A DNA stretch of 48,764 nucleotides, from the IMG/VR virus record IMGVR_UViG_3300035156_000119, positions 1 through 48,764 of that record; one strand, given 5' to 3'. Every line of letters begins with the position of its first letter. The first letter of the stretch is position 1. Source of the DNA: a virus. Positions 17,001 to 25,404 of this stretch are shown piece after piece. The position numbers and the translations under genes were made by a program. The notes below the pieces were generated by a model, which did no database searches, was not told the DNA's origin, and worked only from the letters and a program-made list of their open reading frames with translations.

Positions 17001-17732
17001 ATGAAACAAGACCAAAGCACATTGCTATCGTTGGCATTGGCCGCGACGGCAGCGGGCGACGTGACAGCCAAGAACACGCCGCCGCAGTTTGACAGCGACA
17101 AGAGCGTCGCGACGACTGATTTCGTACAGCGCGCCCTGGGTAACAAGGCATCCATGCTGGTCATTCCTTCGGCGATGTCGCTGACGGCGGCGCACGCTGG
17201 AATGGCACTGGTGACTGGCGGTACGGGCTACACCGTCACGCTACCGCCAATTTCCACTCTTGCGGAAGGCGCTATTATCAGCATCACCAACAGCGGAACG
17301 GGGCCGGTGACAATCGCGCCGAACGGGGCCGACATTATCGACCCCGGTTTCAACTCCGTCGCAAACTTCACCATTCCGCTGGGGGACCACATCGACTTCG
17401 AATGTTCGAAGTCTGGCACCAGGTGGTTCTTTCACGGCACCGGAAATCTGGCGAACAGTGCGCAGTTCGAACGGTCAACCGCAAACGCGGGGTATCAAAA
17501 ACTTCCTGGCGGGCTGATTATCCAGTGGTTTAAATTAGAAACGCTGGGCGTTCAGGGCGCGACATCGACGTTCCCGACCCCATTCCCGACCGCATGCCTG
17601 GGCGTGTTTGTGACTTGCGCAAATGGTTCCTCGCCTATCGCCATGTCAGTCAGCAACGTTTCCGCAACGAACTTCAAGGTCTACGCCACAACTGTGCCCG
17701 TTGGCTTCAGCGCCTTCGCAGTCGGTTACTAA
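17001..17732 (+). CDS. Tail fibre protein with gp53-like C-terminus
   Basis: 243 residues; AAGGA precedes the ATG. A short docking sequence (FDSDKSVATTDFVQRALGN) occurs in many phage fibres. The C-terminal 80 residues start with YQKLPGGLIIQWFKLET and end in FSAFAVGY, matching the gp53-like fibre-tip domain. Likely an alternative or accessory receptor-binding fibre. It is the last fibre gene and is followed by a terminator. Confidence 0.8.
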   Translation: MKQDQSTLLSLALAATAAGDVTAKNTPPQFDSDKSVATTDFVQRALGNKASMLVIPSAMSLTAAHAGMALVTGGTGYTVTLPPISTLAEGAIISITNSGTGPVTIAPNGADIIDPGFNSVANFTIPLGDHIDFECSKSGTRWFFHGTGNLANSAQFERSTANAGYQKLPGGLIIQWFKLETLGVQGATSTFPTPFPTACLGVFVTCANGSSPIAMSVSNVSATNFKVYATTVPVGFSAFAVGY

Positions 17733-17746
17733 GCCGCGCACCCTTC

Positions 17747-17775
17747 GACCGCCGCAATCTGGGCGGTCTTTTTTT
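17747..17775 (+). terminator. Rho-independent terminator after fibre genes
   Basis: Stem GACCGCC / GGCGGTC, eight-base loop and seven T (17769-17775). It separates the baseplate/fibre block from the sheath/tube block. The fourth copy of the 18-mer repeat begins at the very next base. Confidence 0.9.
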
Positions 17776-17793
17776 GGAAAACCCCCCGGAGGA
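17776..17793 (+). repeat. Dispersed 18-mer repeat, copy 4
   Basis: Exact intergenic copy abutting the T-run of the terminator. The remaining stretch to the sheath gene (17794-17853) holds a small GCAGC/GCTGC hairpin and AGGACAC as ribosome site, but no clear promoter. Confidence 0.95.
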
Positions 17794-17853
17794 AACCAAC
17801 GTTGTGAAGCAGCAAAATACAGGCTGCGAATTCCACATTTTTAGGACACAACT

Positions 17854-19278
17854 ATGGCTGGTGAAACCTTCCTGCATGGCGTCGAAGTACTCGACATCGA
17901 CGGCGGCGCACGTCCAATTCAAACCGTGCGATCCAGCGTCATCGGTATCGTCGGCACCGCGCCGGATGCTGACCCGGTTGCATTCCCCCTCAACACTCCT
18001 GTTCTGATCGCTGGCTCGCGCATCGAAGCTTCCAGGCTGGACATGACCGGCAACGGCCTGGGCACCTTGCCTTCGGCGCTGGATTCGATCTTCGACCAGA
18101 TCGGCGCGGTTGTGATTGTCGTCCGCGTCAACAAGGAAGTGACCGACACGGCAACCCTGGCGAATATCCTGGGCGGCGTCGACTCCAACACCGGCCAGTA
18201 CAAGGGCGTGCACGCGCTGGTCGCTGCGAAGTCCATCGTTGGATTTCAGCCGCGCATTCTGTGCGCGCCTGGCTTCACGCACCAGCGCGTGACGGGCGGC
18301 GTCATCACCCTGACCGGCGTTGCTGGCAGCGGTTACACGGATGGCACCTACAACCTGGCCGTAACGGGCGGCACTGGTGGCAGTGGTGCAGCGGCAACCG
18401 CTACCATCGTGGGCGGCGTCGTGACGAAGCGCACAATCATCAACAGCGGCAGCGGCTACACCGTGGCCCCGACGTTCGCGCTGACCGGCGCAGGCGCAGG
18501 AACTGGCGCAACGTTCGTCCCTGGCCTGGGCACTGCTGGCAACGCTGTCGTGGCCGAACTGCTGGGCATCGCCGACCGCCTGAAGGCCGTTATCTTCGCC
18601 GATGGCCCAAGCACGAACGACGCGGCAGCCATCGCCTACGCTGGCGACTTCGGCAGCAAGCGCGTGTACGTGATCGACCCGAAGGTGCTGAAGACCGAAG
18701 ACGGCGTGCTGGTCACGCAGTATTCCAGTGCTGGCGCGGCGGGCATCCTGGCGCGCATCGACAACGATCTGGGCTTCTGGTGGTCGCCATCGAACCAATT
18801 GTTCAATGGCATCCAGGGCACCGAGCGCCCAATCGACTTCACGCTGGGCGACGCCAGCAGCCGCGCCAACCTACTGAACGAAAAGAAGGTCGCCACCATC
18901 ATCCGCGAAGATGGATACCGCCTGTGGGGCAACCGCACGCTGTCGAGTGATCCGAAATGGGCGTTCCTGTGCGTTGTCCGCACCGCCGACATCATCAACG
19001 ACAGCCTGCTGCGCGCTCACCTGTGGGCCGTGGATCGCGGCATCACCAAGAACTACATGACCGAAGTTATCGAAGGCGTGAACGCGTATCTGCGTCACCT
19101 GACAGCAATCGGCGCGATCCTGGGCGGGCAGTGCTACGCCGACCCAGAACTGAATACACCGCTGCAAATCGCGCAGGGCAAGGTGTATTTCGACTTCGAT
19201 TTTACCCCAGTGTACCCGGCTGAACACATCACGTTCCGCAGCCACCTGGTGAACGACTACATCAAGGAGATTTTCTAA
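17854..19278 (+). CDS. Tail sheath protein, P2 FI-like
   Basis: 474 residues. FLHGVEVLDIDGGARPIQTV and SSVIGIVGTAPDAD at the start, and the conserved C-terminal core (GIQGTERPIDFTLGD, YRLWGNRTLSSDPKWAFLCV, YDFDF-type end with VYPAEHITF), identify the contractile sheath. Residues about 145-215 form an inserted Gly/Thr-rich domain (GYTDGTYNLAVTGGTGGSG) that is absent from short sheaths and probably decorates the tail surface. First gene of the sheath-tube-chaperone-tape-measure operon. Confidence 0.95.
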   Translation: MAGETFLHGVEVLDIDGGARPIQTVRSSVIGIVGTAPDADPVAFPLNTPVLIAGSRIEASRLDMTGNGLGTLPSALDSIFDQIGAVVIVVRVNKEVTDTATLANILGGVDSNTGQYKGVHALVAAKSIVGFQPRILCAPGFTHQRVTGGVITLTGVAGSGYTDGTYNLAVTGGTGGSGAAATATIVGGVVTKRTIINSGSGYTVAPTFALTGAGAGTGATFVPGLGTAGNAVVAELLGIADRLKAVIFADGPSTNDAAAIAYAGDFGSKRVYVIDPKVLKTEDGVLVTQYSSAGAAGILARIDNDLGFWWSPSNQLFNGIQGTERPIDFTLGDASSRANLLNEKKVATIIREDGYRLWGNRTLSSDPKWAFLCVVRTADIINDSLLRAHLWAVDRGITKNYMTEVIEGVNAYLRHLTAIGAILGGQCYADPELNTPLQIAQGKVYFDFDFTPVYPAEHITFRSHLVNDYIKEIF

Positions 19279-19279
19279 T

Positions 19280-19786
19280 ATGACCGCTCGTGACGTTCGG
19301 AAGAATTTTAACGCGTTCGTCGACGGTCGCGGCTACGCGGGCCAGGTCGATGAATTCACGCCGCCAAAGCTGACCCTGAAGACGGAAGAATTCCGGGGCG
19401 GAGGTATGAACGCCCCGGTGAAACTGGGCATGGGCCAAGAAGCCATGGACGCCGATTTCACCATGATCCAGTTCAGCCGTGAAGTCCTGTCCCTCTGGGG
19501 CGTGGTCGAAGGCCAGTTCGTCCCAGTTATCCTGCGCGAATCCCTGGAATCCTACGACGGCACCGTGACCGCCGTAACTCACACGCTGCGCGGCAAGATT
19601 CTGGAAGTCGACATGGGGAGCGTCAAGGCGGGCGAAAAGCCGATGCTAAAGGTGTCGATGAACCTGAACTATTACAAACTTCAGCACGGCGACAAGGTCA
19701 TCCAGGAAGTCGACATCATCAACATGATTCACTTCGTCAACGGCGTGGACATGCTGGCCGCCCAACGCGCAGCGCTGGGTATGTAA
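19280..19786 (+). CDS. Tail tube protein, P2 FII-like
   Basis: 168 residues, the usual length. DVRKNFNAFVDGRGYAGQVD and the C-terminal LNYYKLQHGDKVIQEVDIIN are classic. Hexameric rings stack to form the inner tube through which DNA is delivered. It starts one base after the sheath stop, with GGAG upstream, and is followed by an attenuator-like hairpin. Confidence 0.95.
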   Translation: MTARDVRKNFNAFVDGRGYAGQVDEFTPPKLTLKTEEFRGGGMNAPVKLGMGQEAMDADFTMIQFSREVLSLWGVVEGQFVPVILRESLESYDGTVTAVTHTLRGKILEVDMGSVKAGEKPMLKVSMNLNYYKLQHGDKVIQEVDIINMIHFVNGVDMLAAQRAALGM

Positions 19787-19792
19787 CAAACC

Positions 19793-19818
19793 CTGGCCGA
19801 CACAGATCGGCCAGTTTC
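19793..19818 (+). terminator. Attenuator-like terminator after tube gene
   Basis: Stem CTGGCCGA / TCGGCCAG with a six-base loop and a short TTTCT. It fits partial termination, which would leave sheath and tube more abundant than tape measure and chaperones. Confidence 0.65.
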
Positions 19819-19843
19819 TAAAATCATTTCATCAGGTGCAGAT

Positions 19844-20125
19844 ATGGCAAAAATTACCAACATCAAAATGAGTCCTGACGGCAGTTTCGCAGACATCACG
19901 CTGTCGAAGCCGCTGAATCTCAACGGCACGCCCGTTACCGCACTGCGCATGCGCGAACCGACTGTCCGCGACCAACTTGCGCACGACGCGAAGACCGGCA
20001 GCGACGCGGCCCGCGAAGTCGAATACATGGGCGACCTGTGCGGCATGGCCCCATCCGATCTGCAAGCCATGGGCCTGAAGGACTATCGCCGCGTGCAGGA
20101 AGCCTTCCAGCTTTTTATCGACTAA
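19844..20125 (+). CDS. Tail assembly chaperone E, P2 gpE-like
   Basis: 93 residues. TLSKPLNLNGTPVTALRMRE and PTVRDQLAHDAK are typical of the gpE family, which chaperones the tape measure during tube assembly. Near its end is CTT-TTT-ATC, where a -1 shift enters the overlapping E' frame. The order tube-E-E'-tape measure is that of P2. Confidence 0.88.
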   Translation: MAKITNIKMSPDGSFADITLSKPLNLNGTPVTALRMREPTVRDQLAHDAKTGSDAAREVEYMGDLCGMAPSDLQAMGLKDYRRVQEAFQLFID

Positions 20126-20259
20126 GCGCGGATTACTGCCTGGATGGGATGCTCGCGCTTGCATCCCATACCGGCTGGGCAGAGGCGGAAATGCTGAACA
20201 TGCGAACGTCGCGGTTCATAAACTACCTGGATCGACTCGCAAAACAGCATGGCAAATAA
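19844..20259 (+). CDS. Predicted E-E' chaperone fusion by -1 frameshift
   Basis: At the run of five T (20112-20116) a -1 shift after the TTT codon (20114-20116) continues with TAT-CGA-CTA, giving a product of about 138 residues. The added 47 residues contain MLALASHTGWAEAEMLNMRT and FINYLDRLAKQHGK, which fit the P2 gpE' family. E' lacks a convincing start of its own, and its frame is -1 relative to E. In P2 the same pair is made by -1 frameshifting. The shift site is not a perfect X-XXY-YYZ heptamer, so the mechanism is inferred. Confidence 0.75.
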
Positions 20260-22681
20260 ACGTCTAAATACCACAATCACCATTGGCGGCACCGTAACCG
20301 CAGGGCTGAAGTCAGCCCTGGGATCGACCACGTCCATGCTGAAGGGTATCGGCAAGGCTGTCGGCGAACTCAAGCGCAAGCAGGATGATCTGAAGTCGGG
20401 CATTCGCACGTTCACCAGCATGGGCAGGAGCGTCGACGGCCTGCGCCTGAAGTACCTGAACAACATAAAGGCAATCGACGCCCTGCGGGCCGCTCAAGCA
20501 AAGCTTCAGCAGAGCCAGGAGCGTCAAGACCGCATTAACGGGCGCGCTGTCAAAGTCGGCGCTGCTGGCGTTGGGGCCACCGTCGCGGGCGGCGCGATCA
20601 TCCGTTCGGTAGTTCCCGGCGTGAAGGAGTCGAAGCACTACGAAACCGAGAAAGCGCGGATTGTAGCCCTGGGCATGGGCGACAAGGTGAACGCGGAGGC
20701 GTTTAAGTACGCCAAGGCCATGAAGACGTTCGGGACCAGTCAACTGGAAAACCTGGAACTGCTGCGCGACGGCATGAGCGTTTTTGCCGACCTGCATCAC
20801 GCCGAAATGGTCGCGCCTCTCATGGCGAAAATGAAGTTCGGCAACAAGGCTGTGTTTGGCAACGAGAAGGGCGAGGACAACAGCCGCGCCTTCATCGACA
20901 TGCTGAAGGTAATCGAAACTCGCGGCGGGCTGAAAAGTCAGGCCGAGTTTGAAAAGCAAGCAAACATGCTTCAGCAAGTCATTTCAGCAACTGGCGGACG
21001 CGTTGACGCGACAGAGTGGCGAAACTTCCTGATGACTGGCGGCATGGCCGGTAAGGCGATGTCGAGCGAGTCGCTATTCTACACCATGGAACACTTGGTT
21101 CAGGAAATGAAAGGCCATGTGGCTGGCAATGGCCTGAACTCGCTTTACAAAAGCATCTATCAGGGCAAGGGCACGAAGCGCGCAAAAATGAATCTTGACA
21201 AGTTCGGGCTGATTACAGACCGGAGTAAAGTCACTGAGGATAAGGCTGGGCAAGTTGCTTTCTTCAACCCCGGCGCTGTTATGGGTTCAGAGAAGTTGCG
21301 CGACAATCCATTCGATTGGATGGAAGATGTTCTGTTGCCGCAGTTGGCAAAAAAGGGTGTGACTGACCCCAAGCAAATCGAAGACACCATGGGGATGATT
21401 ATTTCCAACTCTGTGGGTGGTGCCTTTCTCGCGGAAATGTACCGCCAGCGCGACAACATCAAGCGCGCACGCGCTCGCAACATGGGGGCGCAGGACATCG
21501 CGCAATTGGAAAAGCAGGGCCGCGAAACTGCGCACGGCAAAGAACTGGACGCCGAAGCTAAGTTGGCCGACATCAAGCTGCGCCTGGGCAATCAGATTCT
21601 TCCGATCTATACGAAGGCGCTTGTCATGGCTTCTGACGCGCTTGAGAAGTTCAACGCGTTCAGCGAGAAGAACCCGAAACTTACAAACGCGCTTGTCGTC
21701 GGCGTGACCGCGCTGGGAGTTGGCTTGGCTGTTGTCGGTCCGCTGCTGGTCACTGCGGCGGGCGCGATGGGCATCTACGCGGCGGGACAGATGATGATGA
21801 CCCGCGCAGTCGTTGGCAGCCGCGCAACCAGCGCGCTGGGCATGCTTGGGAACGGCCTGGCGAAAATCGGGCGCGTCATCCCCGGCGTGCTGTCCGTCAT
21901 TCGGCCCCTGGCTCTAGCCTTCATGATTTCATCGGCCCCTATGCTCCTGGTCGCTGGCGTTGCTGGCGGAATCGCCGCTGCTGGTCTTTTGATCTGGAAA
22001 TATTGGGAACCGCTGAAGGCGTTCTTCGGCAATTTCGGGACGGCGTTGATGGCGGGCCTGGCCCCCGTCGGCGAAGCCATCAGCGCAGCGTTCGCGCCGG
22101 TATGGGCTGTGCTGAAGCCGATAGTTATGCCTGTGCTCGAAGCTATCGGCGGCTGGGTCAAGAAGGCGGCCACGTGGTTCGGGGAGCTTCTCACCCCGAT
22201 TAGCGCAACGTCACAGACGACAAAGGATTTCGGCGACGCGGGCACAAAAACGGGAGAAGTGGTCGCCGCCGCATTCACGTTCATGCTGAAGCCCATCACG
22301 GCGGTTGCCGAACTGATCGGCAGCACCGTGGAGAAGTTTGGCATGCTGGCGGGCATGTATGGAAAAATCAAAGGCATGGGCGGGTCTTCGTTCGGGGCCG
22401 CCTGGGAGGTTGGCAAGCTTGCAGTTACCGGCGACACCAAGGCGTTCAGCGATTACACAAACCAGCTTCCGGGGGTGGCCGGGACCGGAGCACCGCCCGC
22501 GCTTCCGCCAGTACGCGGGGTAGGCGCTGGCGCGGCGGCAGTCACCAGCAACACCAACACATTCAACATCACGCAGCAGCCAGGGCAGGATGCGCGGGCG
22601 CTGGCGAATGAAATCACGCTACAGCAGCAGCGAGCGCAGGCCGTGCGGGCGCGTAGCGGATTGAGGGACGGCACGCAATGA
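20249..22681 (+). CDS. Tail tape measure protein, P2 gpT-like
   Basis: 810 residues, starting inside the end of the E' frame. The N-terminal 100 residues are coiled-coil (AIDALRAAQAKLQQSQERQD). Membrane-like segments occur in the second half (ALVVGVTALGVGLAVVGPLL, PMLLVAGVAGGIAAAGLLIW), as in other tape measures that insert into the host membrane during DNA entry. The C-terminus (ITQQPGQDARALANEITLQQ) is the conserved gpT end. Protein length should set tail length. Confidence 0.92.
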   Translation: MANKRLNTTITIGGTVTAGLKSALGSTTSMLKGIGKAVGELKRKQDDLKSGIRTFTSMGRSVDGLRLKYLNNIKAIDALRAAQAKLQQSQERQDRINGRAVKVGAAGVGATVAGGAIIRSVVPGVKESKHYETEKARIVALGMGDKVNAEAFKYAKAMKTFGTSQLENLELLRDGMSVFADLHHAEMVAPLMAKMKFGNKAVFGNEKGEDNSRAFIDMLKVIETRGGLKSQAEFEKQANMLQQVISATGGRVDATEWRNFLMTGGMAGKAMSSESLFYTMEHLVQEMKGHVAGNGLNSLYKSIYQGKGTKRAKMNLDKFGLITDRSKVTEDKAGQVAFFNPGAVMGSEKLRDNPFDWMEDVLLPQLAKKGVTDPKQIEDTMGMIISNSVGGAFLAEMYRQRDNIKRARARNMGAQDIAQLEKQGRETAHGKELDAEAKLADIKLRLGNQILPIYTKALVMASDALEKFNAFSEKNPKLTNALVVGVTALGVGLAVVGPLLVTAAGAMGIYAAGQMMMTRAVVGSRATSALGMLGNGLAKIGRVIPGVLSVIRPLALAFMISSAPMLLVAGVAGGIAAAGLLIWKYWEPLKAFFGNFGTALMAGLAPVGEAISAAFAPVWAVLKPIVMPVLEAIGGWVKKAATWFGELLTPISATSQTTKDFGDAGTKTGEVVAAAFTFMLKPITAVAELIGSTVEKFGMLAGMYGKIKGMGGSSFGAAWEVGKLAVTGDTKAFSDYTNQLPGVAGTGAPPALPPVRGVGAGAAAVTSNTNTFNITQQPGQDARALANEITLQQQRAQAVRARSGLRDGTQ

Positions 22682-23586
22682 GCGAAATTATGATGAAGCT
22701 GGGGCCGTATTCGTTCGGCCTTCAGTCAGCGGCGTACCAGGAATTCCAGCGCAGCACGGCCTACACCTGGGCCGCGCAGGCGCGCTTCGGGAAACTGGAC
22801 ACGCTGCAACCGACAGGCCCAGGCGCTGACACTATCACACTGACTGGCGTTGTTTTCCCGGAGCACTTCGGCGGCATCGGCCAGCTTGATGCGATGCGCT
22901 CGCTGGGCGAGCAGCAGCAGCCGCAAAGCCTGATCGACGGGCGCGGCAACATGCTGGGCGAATGGGTCATCGAAGGCATCGACGAGACAGGCAGCATTTT
23001 TGCCGCCAAAGGCGTGGCCCGGAAACAGGATTTCACGATCAAGCTGAAGCGAGCGCCAGAAGACGGCGGCCAGGGGCTGATCGCGGCGGCGCTGGGAATC
23101 GCCACGCAAGGCTTCCCCATTTCGTCCGACCTGATCGCAAGCGCCAAGAACCTGGCGGGCACCGCGAACAGTGCAGCGGGCGGCCTGGCGGGCGCTCTAG
23201 CCGGATCGTTGGCGACCGTTACCGGGTACGCAGCGGCACTGGGCAACCAGGCGTCTGACGTGTTGCAGGCCGTCCGCAGCGGCGTCAACCTGGCGAAGAC
23301 GCTACAGAACGCAGGACGCGACGCTGGCGGCCTGCTGGCGGGCGTTAAATCGGTCGCAGGCATCGGCAGTGCAATGAATGGCCTGGTCAACGTCGGCGGG
23401 AACATCTCGCGTGCTGCCGGGTCCGCGTCGGGCATCCTGAAGCGCGCCGGGATCGACCTGGGCGCGGGCCAAGTCGATCCTGCGGCTATCGCCGCCGTGC
23501 GCAACAGCATGGTGGGCGTGAACCAGCTTAACGTGCTGGCCGTGTCGATCCGCAGCACGGCGGAAACAATCATCGGACGAATTTAA
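22678..23586 (+). CDS. Tail protein U, P2 gpU-like with long extension
   Basis: 302 residues, about twice P2 gpU. Residues 1-130 hold the gpU core (MKLGPYSFGLQSAAYQEFQR, LTGVVFPEHFGGIGQLDAMR). The remaining 170 residues are Ala/Gly-rich amphipathic helices (AGTANSAAGGLAGALAGSLA) of unknown role. gpU is involved in tail termination or baseplate completion. ATGA overlap with the tape measure gene shows coupling. Confidence 0.88.
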   Translation: MSEIMMKLGPYSFGLQSAAYQEFQRSTAYTWAAQARFGKLDTLQPTGPGADTITLTGVVFPEHFGGIGQLDAMRSLGEQQQPQSLIDGRGNMLGEWVIEGIDETGSIFAAKGVARKQDFTIKLKRAPEDGGQGLIAAALGIATQGFPISSDLIASAKNLAGTANSAAGGLAGALAGSLATVTGYAAALGNQASDVLQAVRSGVNLAKTLQNAGRDAGGLLAGVKSVAGIGSAMNGLVNVGGNISRAAGSASGILKRAGIDLGAGQVDPAAIAAVRNSMVGVNQLNVLAVSIRSTAETIIGRI

Positions 23587-23795
23587 TGGCGACCTACATC
23601 ACGAAGGATGGCGACACCGCCGATTCCGTCACCTGGAAATACTACGGGCGACAGGATCAGCAGACTGTCGAGCAGGTGCTACAGGCAAACCCTGGCCTGG
23701 CTGATCGCGGCGCGGTCCTGCCGCTGGGCGTGCGCATCGAATTGCCAGAACTGGTGAAACCAGTTGCTGTGCAGGGGCCGCGCCTGTGGGACTGA
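23586..23795 (+). CDS. Tail protein X, LysM-like
   Basis: 69 residues, the normal gpX length. YITKDGDTADSVTWKYYGRQ and VLPLGVRIELPEL form the LysM-like fold of P2 gpX, a small baseplate hub protein thought to contact peptidoglycan. It overlaps the gpU stop by one base and the gpD start by ten. Confidence 0.9.
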   Translation: MATYITKDGDTADSVTWKYYGRQDQQTVEQVLQANPGLADRGAVLPLGVRIELPELVKPVAVQGPRLWD

Positions 23796-24823
23796 AGCCA
23801 ACATACCAGGTGCTGGCGAACACGACCGACATCACCGCGATCATCGAAAGCCGGTTCGTGTCGTTGTCGCTGACCGATGAAACCGGGATCACGTCCGACA
23901 TGCTGGAAATCAAGCTGTCCGACCACGACCCCGCCGCGCCGATCCAGAAGCCGCCGAAGGGAGCGGAACTGGAAGTCTTCCTGGGCTACGATGGCGTGAA
24001 CGCCCGCATGGGGCTGTTCTGCGTCGATGAAATCGAATACAGCGGCTGGCCTGGCGAAATGACGATCCGCGCTCGCGGGGCCATCTTCGACAAGACGCCG
24101 AAGGGCAAGGCGAATTTGCAGAGCCAGAAGACCCGAAGCTGGCCCGCTGGCACGACCCTGGGGGCGATGGTGACGAAGATCGCCAAGGAACACGGCATGG
24201 AACCCGCCGTGTCGGCTGCGCTGAAGTCGATCCCGCTGCCGTACATCGCGCAGCAGGACGAAAGCGACCTGAACCTGCTGGTGCGGCTGGGGAAGAAATA
24301 CGACGCCATCGTGAAGCCCGCAGACGGCAAGCTGATCTTGGCGAAGCGCGGCGAGTCGAAGTCGGTCAGCGGCCAGGCGCTGGCGGCCATCACCGTCACC
24401 CCGGCCAGCGACGTGACATCGTTTCATGTCATGGAGACGGCGCGGGACAGTTCGGGCACCGTGATCGCCTACTACCACAAGACGAAGACATCGCGGCGGC
24501 ACGAAGTGAAGGTGGGCAGCGGCGAGCCAGTCACCAGGCTGAAGCAGTTTCAGCCGACGAAAGAGATGGCGACGGCGCTGGCGAAAGCCGAACTGGCGAA
24601 GCGGGACCGGCAGAAGTCGACGCTGTCGCTGACCATGCCAGGTCGGAATGACATCGGGGCCGAATGCCCGCTGACCACGTCGGGGTTCCGTGACGGCGTC
24701 GACGGTGAATGGATCGTCACCCGCGCCACGCACAGCATCGACAAGAGCGGCGGCTACAGCGTCAGCGTCGAGGCGGAAACGCCGACCGAGGCGACGGACG
24801 AGATTGAAGACACAGAAACGTGA
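23786..24823 (+). CDS. Baseplate hub protein D, P2 gpD-like
   Basis: 345 residues from GTG 23786. KLSDHDPAAPIQKPPKGAEL, then FDKTPKGKANLQSQKTRSWP and YIAQQDESDLNLLVRLGKKY are signature gpD segments. It corresponds to T4 gp27, the hub on which the spike sits. It is the last gene of the tail module and is followed by the attachment region. Confidence 0.93.
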   Translation: MGLKPTYQVLANTTDITAIIESRFVSLSLTDETGITSDMLEIKLSDHDPAAPIQKPPKGAELEVFLGYDGVNARMGLFCVDEIEYSGWPGEMTIRARGAIFDKTPKGKANLQSQKTRSWPAGTTLGAMVTKIAKEHGMEPAVSAALKSIPLPYIAQQDESDLNLLVRLGKKYDAIVKPADGKLILAKRGESKSVSGQALAAITVTPASDVTSFHVMETARDSSGTVIAYYHKTKTSRRHEVKVGSGEPVTRLKQFQPTKEMATALAKAELAKRDRQKSTLSLTMPGRNDIGAECPLTTSGFRDGVDGEWIVTRATHSIDKSGGYSVSVEAETPTEATDEIEDTET

Positions 24824-24863
24824 GGCGCGGTTAATTGCCGTGAATCATCGTGATGCGTTGCTC

Positions 24864-24903
24864 ATGGTGCGCCCGATAGTGCACCCGCGACCGACAGTGC
24901 GCC
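24864..24903 (+). promoter_or_regulatory. Left arm-type integrase sites (attP, P arm)
   Basis: Direct repeats of GTGCRCCCG at 24867-24875 and 24879-24887, spaced 12 bases start to start, with a partial third copy GTGCGCC at 24897. The same pair with the same 12-base spacing occurs on the other side of the core (25122 and 25134). This symmetrical placement around a tRNA-derived core next to an integrase gene is typical of arm-type binding sites. Functional assignment is inferred. Confidence 0.7.
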
Positions 24904-24945
24904 ATTGCCGCGGCCATATAAGTCATTGATTTTATTGAAGAAAAG

Positions 24946-24996
24946 TGGCGCGCCCGAAAGGATTCGAACCTCTGACCCCCAGATTCGTAGTCGGGG
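24946..24996 (-). other. attP core: 3' part of a tRNA-Arg(ACG) gene
   Basis: On the minus strand this reads as a tRNA from the anticodon stem to CCA: anticodon loop CTACGAA (anticodon ACG, 24984-24990), variable GGGTC, T-arm AGAGG-TTCGAAT-CCTTT (24957-24973), acceptor strand CGGGCGC, discriminator G, then CCA (24946-24948). The 5' half of a tRNA (acceptor GCGCCCG and D-arm) is absent. A 3' tRNA fragment beside a tyrosine integrase is the usual attP identity block: integration would rebuild the host tRNA-Arg gene. It is not a functional tRNA gene by itself. Confidence 0.85.
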
Positions 24997-25069
24997 AGTG
25001 AGCACTTCCGCCAGATAACGTGCTACCATCAAGGTTCACGCAAGATACTGAAATCATTTGCAGAAGGTG

Positions 25070-25102
25070 ACGCCGCGTGATGTAGATGCACGCGGCGTTT
25101 TT
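25070..25102 (+). terminator. Strong terminator in the attachment region
   Basis: Perfect 10-bp stem ACGCCGCGTG / CACGCGGCGT, nine-base loop, five T. It would stop late tail transcription before the integrase and insulate integrase from host transcription in the prophage. Confidence 0.9.
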
Positions 25103-25121
25103 CGTTGTGACTTAGACAATG

Positions 25122-25142
25122 GTGCACCCGAAAGTGCACCCG
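25122..25142 (+). promoter_or_regulatory. Right arm-type integrase sites (attP, P' arm)
   Basis: GTGCACCCG at 25122-25130 and 25134-25142, separated by AAA and followed by AAAGG. Same motif and same 12-base period as the left arm pair. They lie just upstream of the small ORF and integrase, so integrase binding could also repress its own transcription. Confidence 0.7.
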
Positions 25143-25152
25143 AAAGGGCATC

Positions 25153-25404
25153 ATGGATATTCAAAAATTGCGCAGGTTGGCCGAGGCTGCCACCCCTGGG
25201 CCTTGGGTGGTAAGCCGCTCCACTATTACACGTCCAGGCCAGGCCGCCGTGAAAGAGGTCGGTGCGTTTGACTGGATATGCAGCATGCAAATCAGCAATC
25301 AGCCGAACTGGGACAGGGACGCCGAATTCGTTGCGGCAGCCAACCCCGCCGTTGTGCTAGCCCTAATTGACAGGATCGCGGCGCTGGAATCAGGCCAATG
25401 CTGA
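25153..25404 (+). CDS. Small Ead/Ea22-type phage protein
   Basis: 83 residues. The start (MDIQKLRRLAEAATPGPWVV) and end (FVAAANPAVVLALIDRIAAL) are the widespread phage early-region pattern seen in Ead/Ea22-like proteins, whose function is unknown. Its end overlaps the integrase start by seven bases, so both are likely translated together. It could be an accessory factor for integration control. Confidence 0.7.
   Translation: MDIQKLRRLAEAATPGPWVVSRSTITRPGQAAVKEVGAFDWICSMQISNQPNWDRDAEFVAAANPAVVLALIDRIAALESGQC

Noticed and set aside
24946-25030. A complete tRNA gene on the minus strand
   Set aside because: The T-arm, anticodon arm and CCA are present, but no GCGCCCG acceptor strand or D-arm occurs upstream. 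It is an attP fragment.
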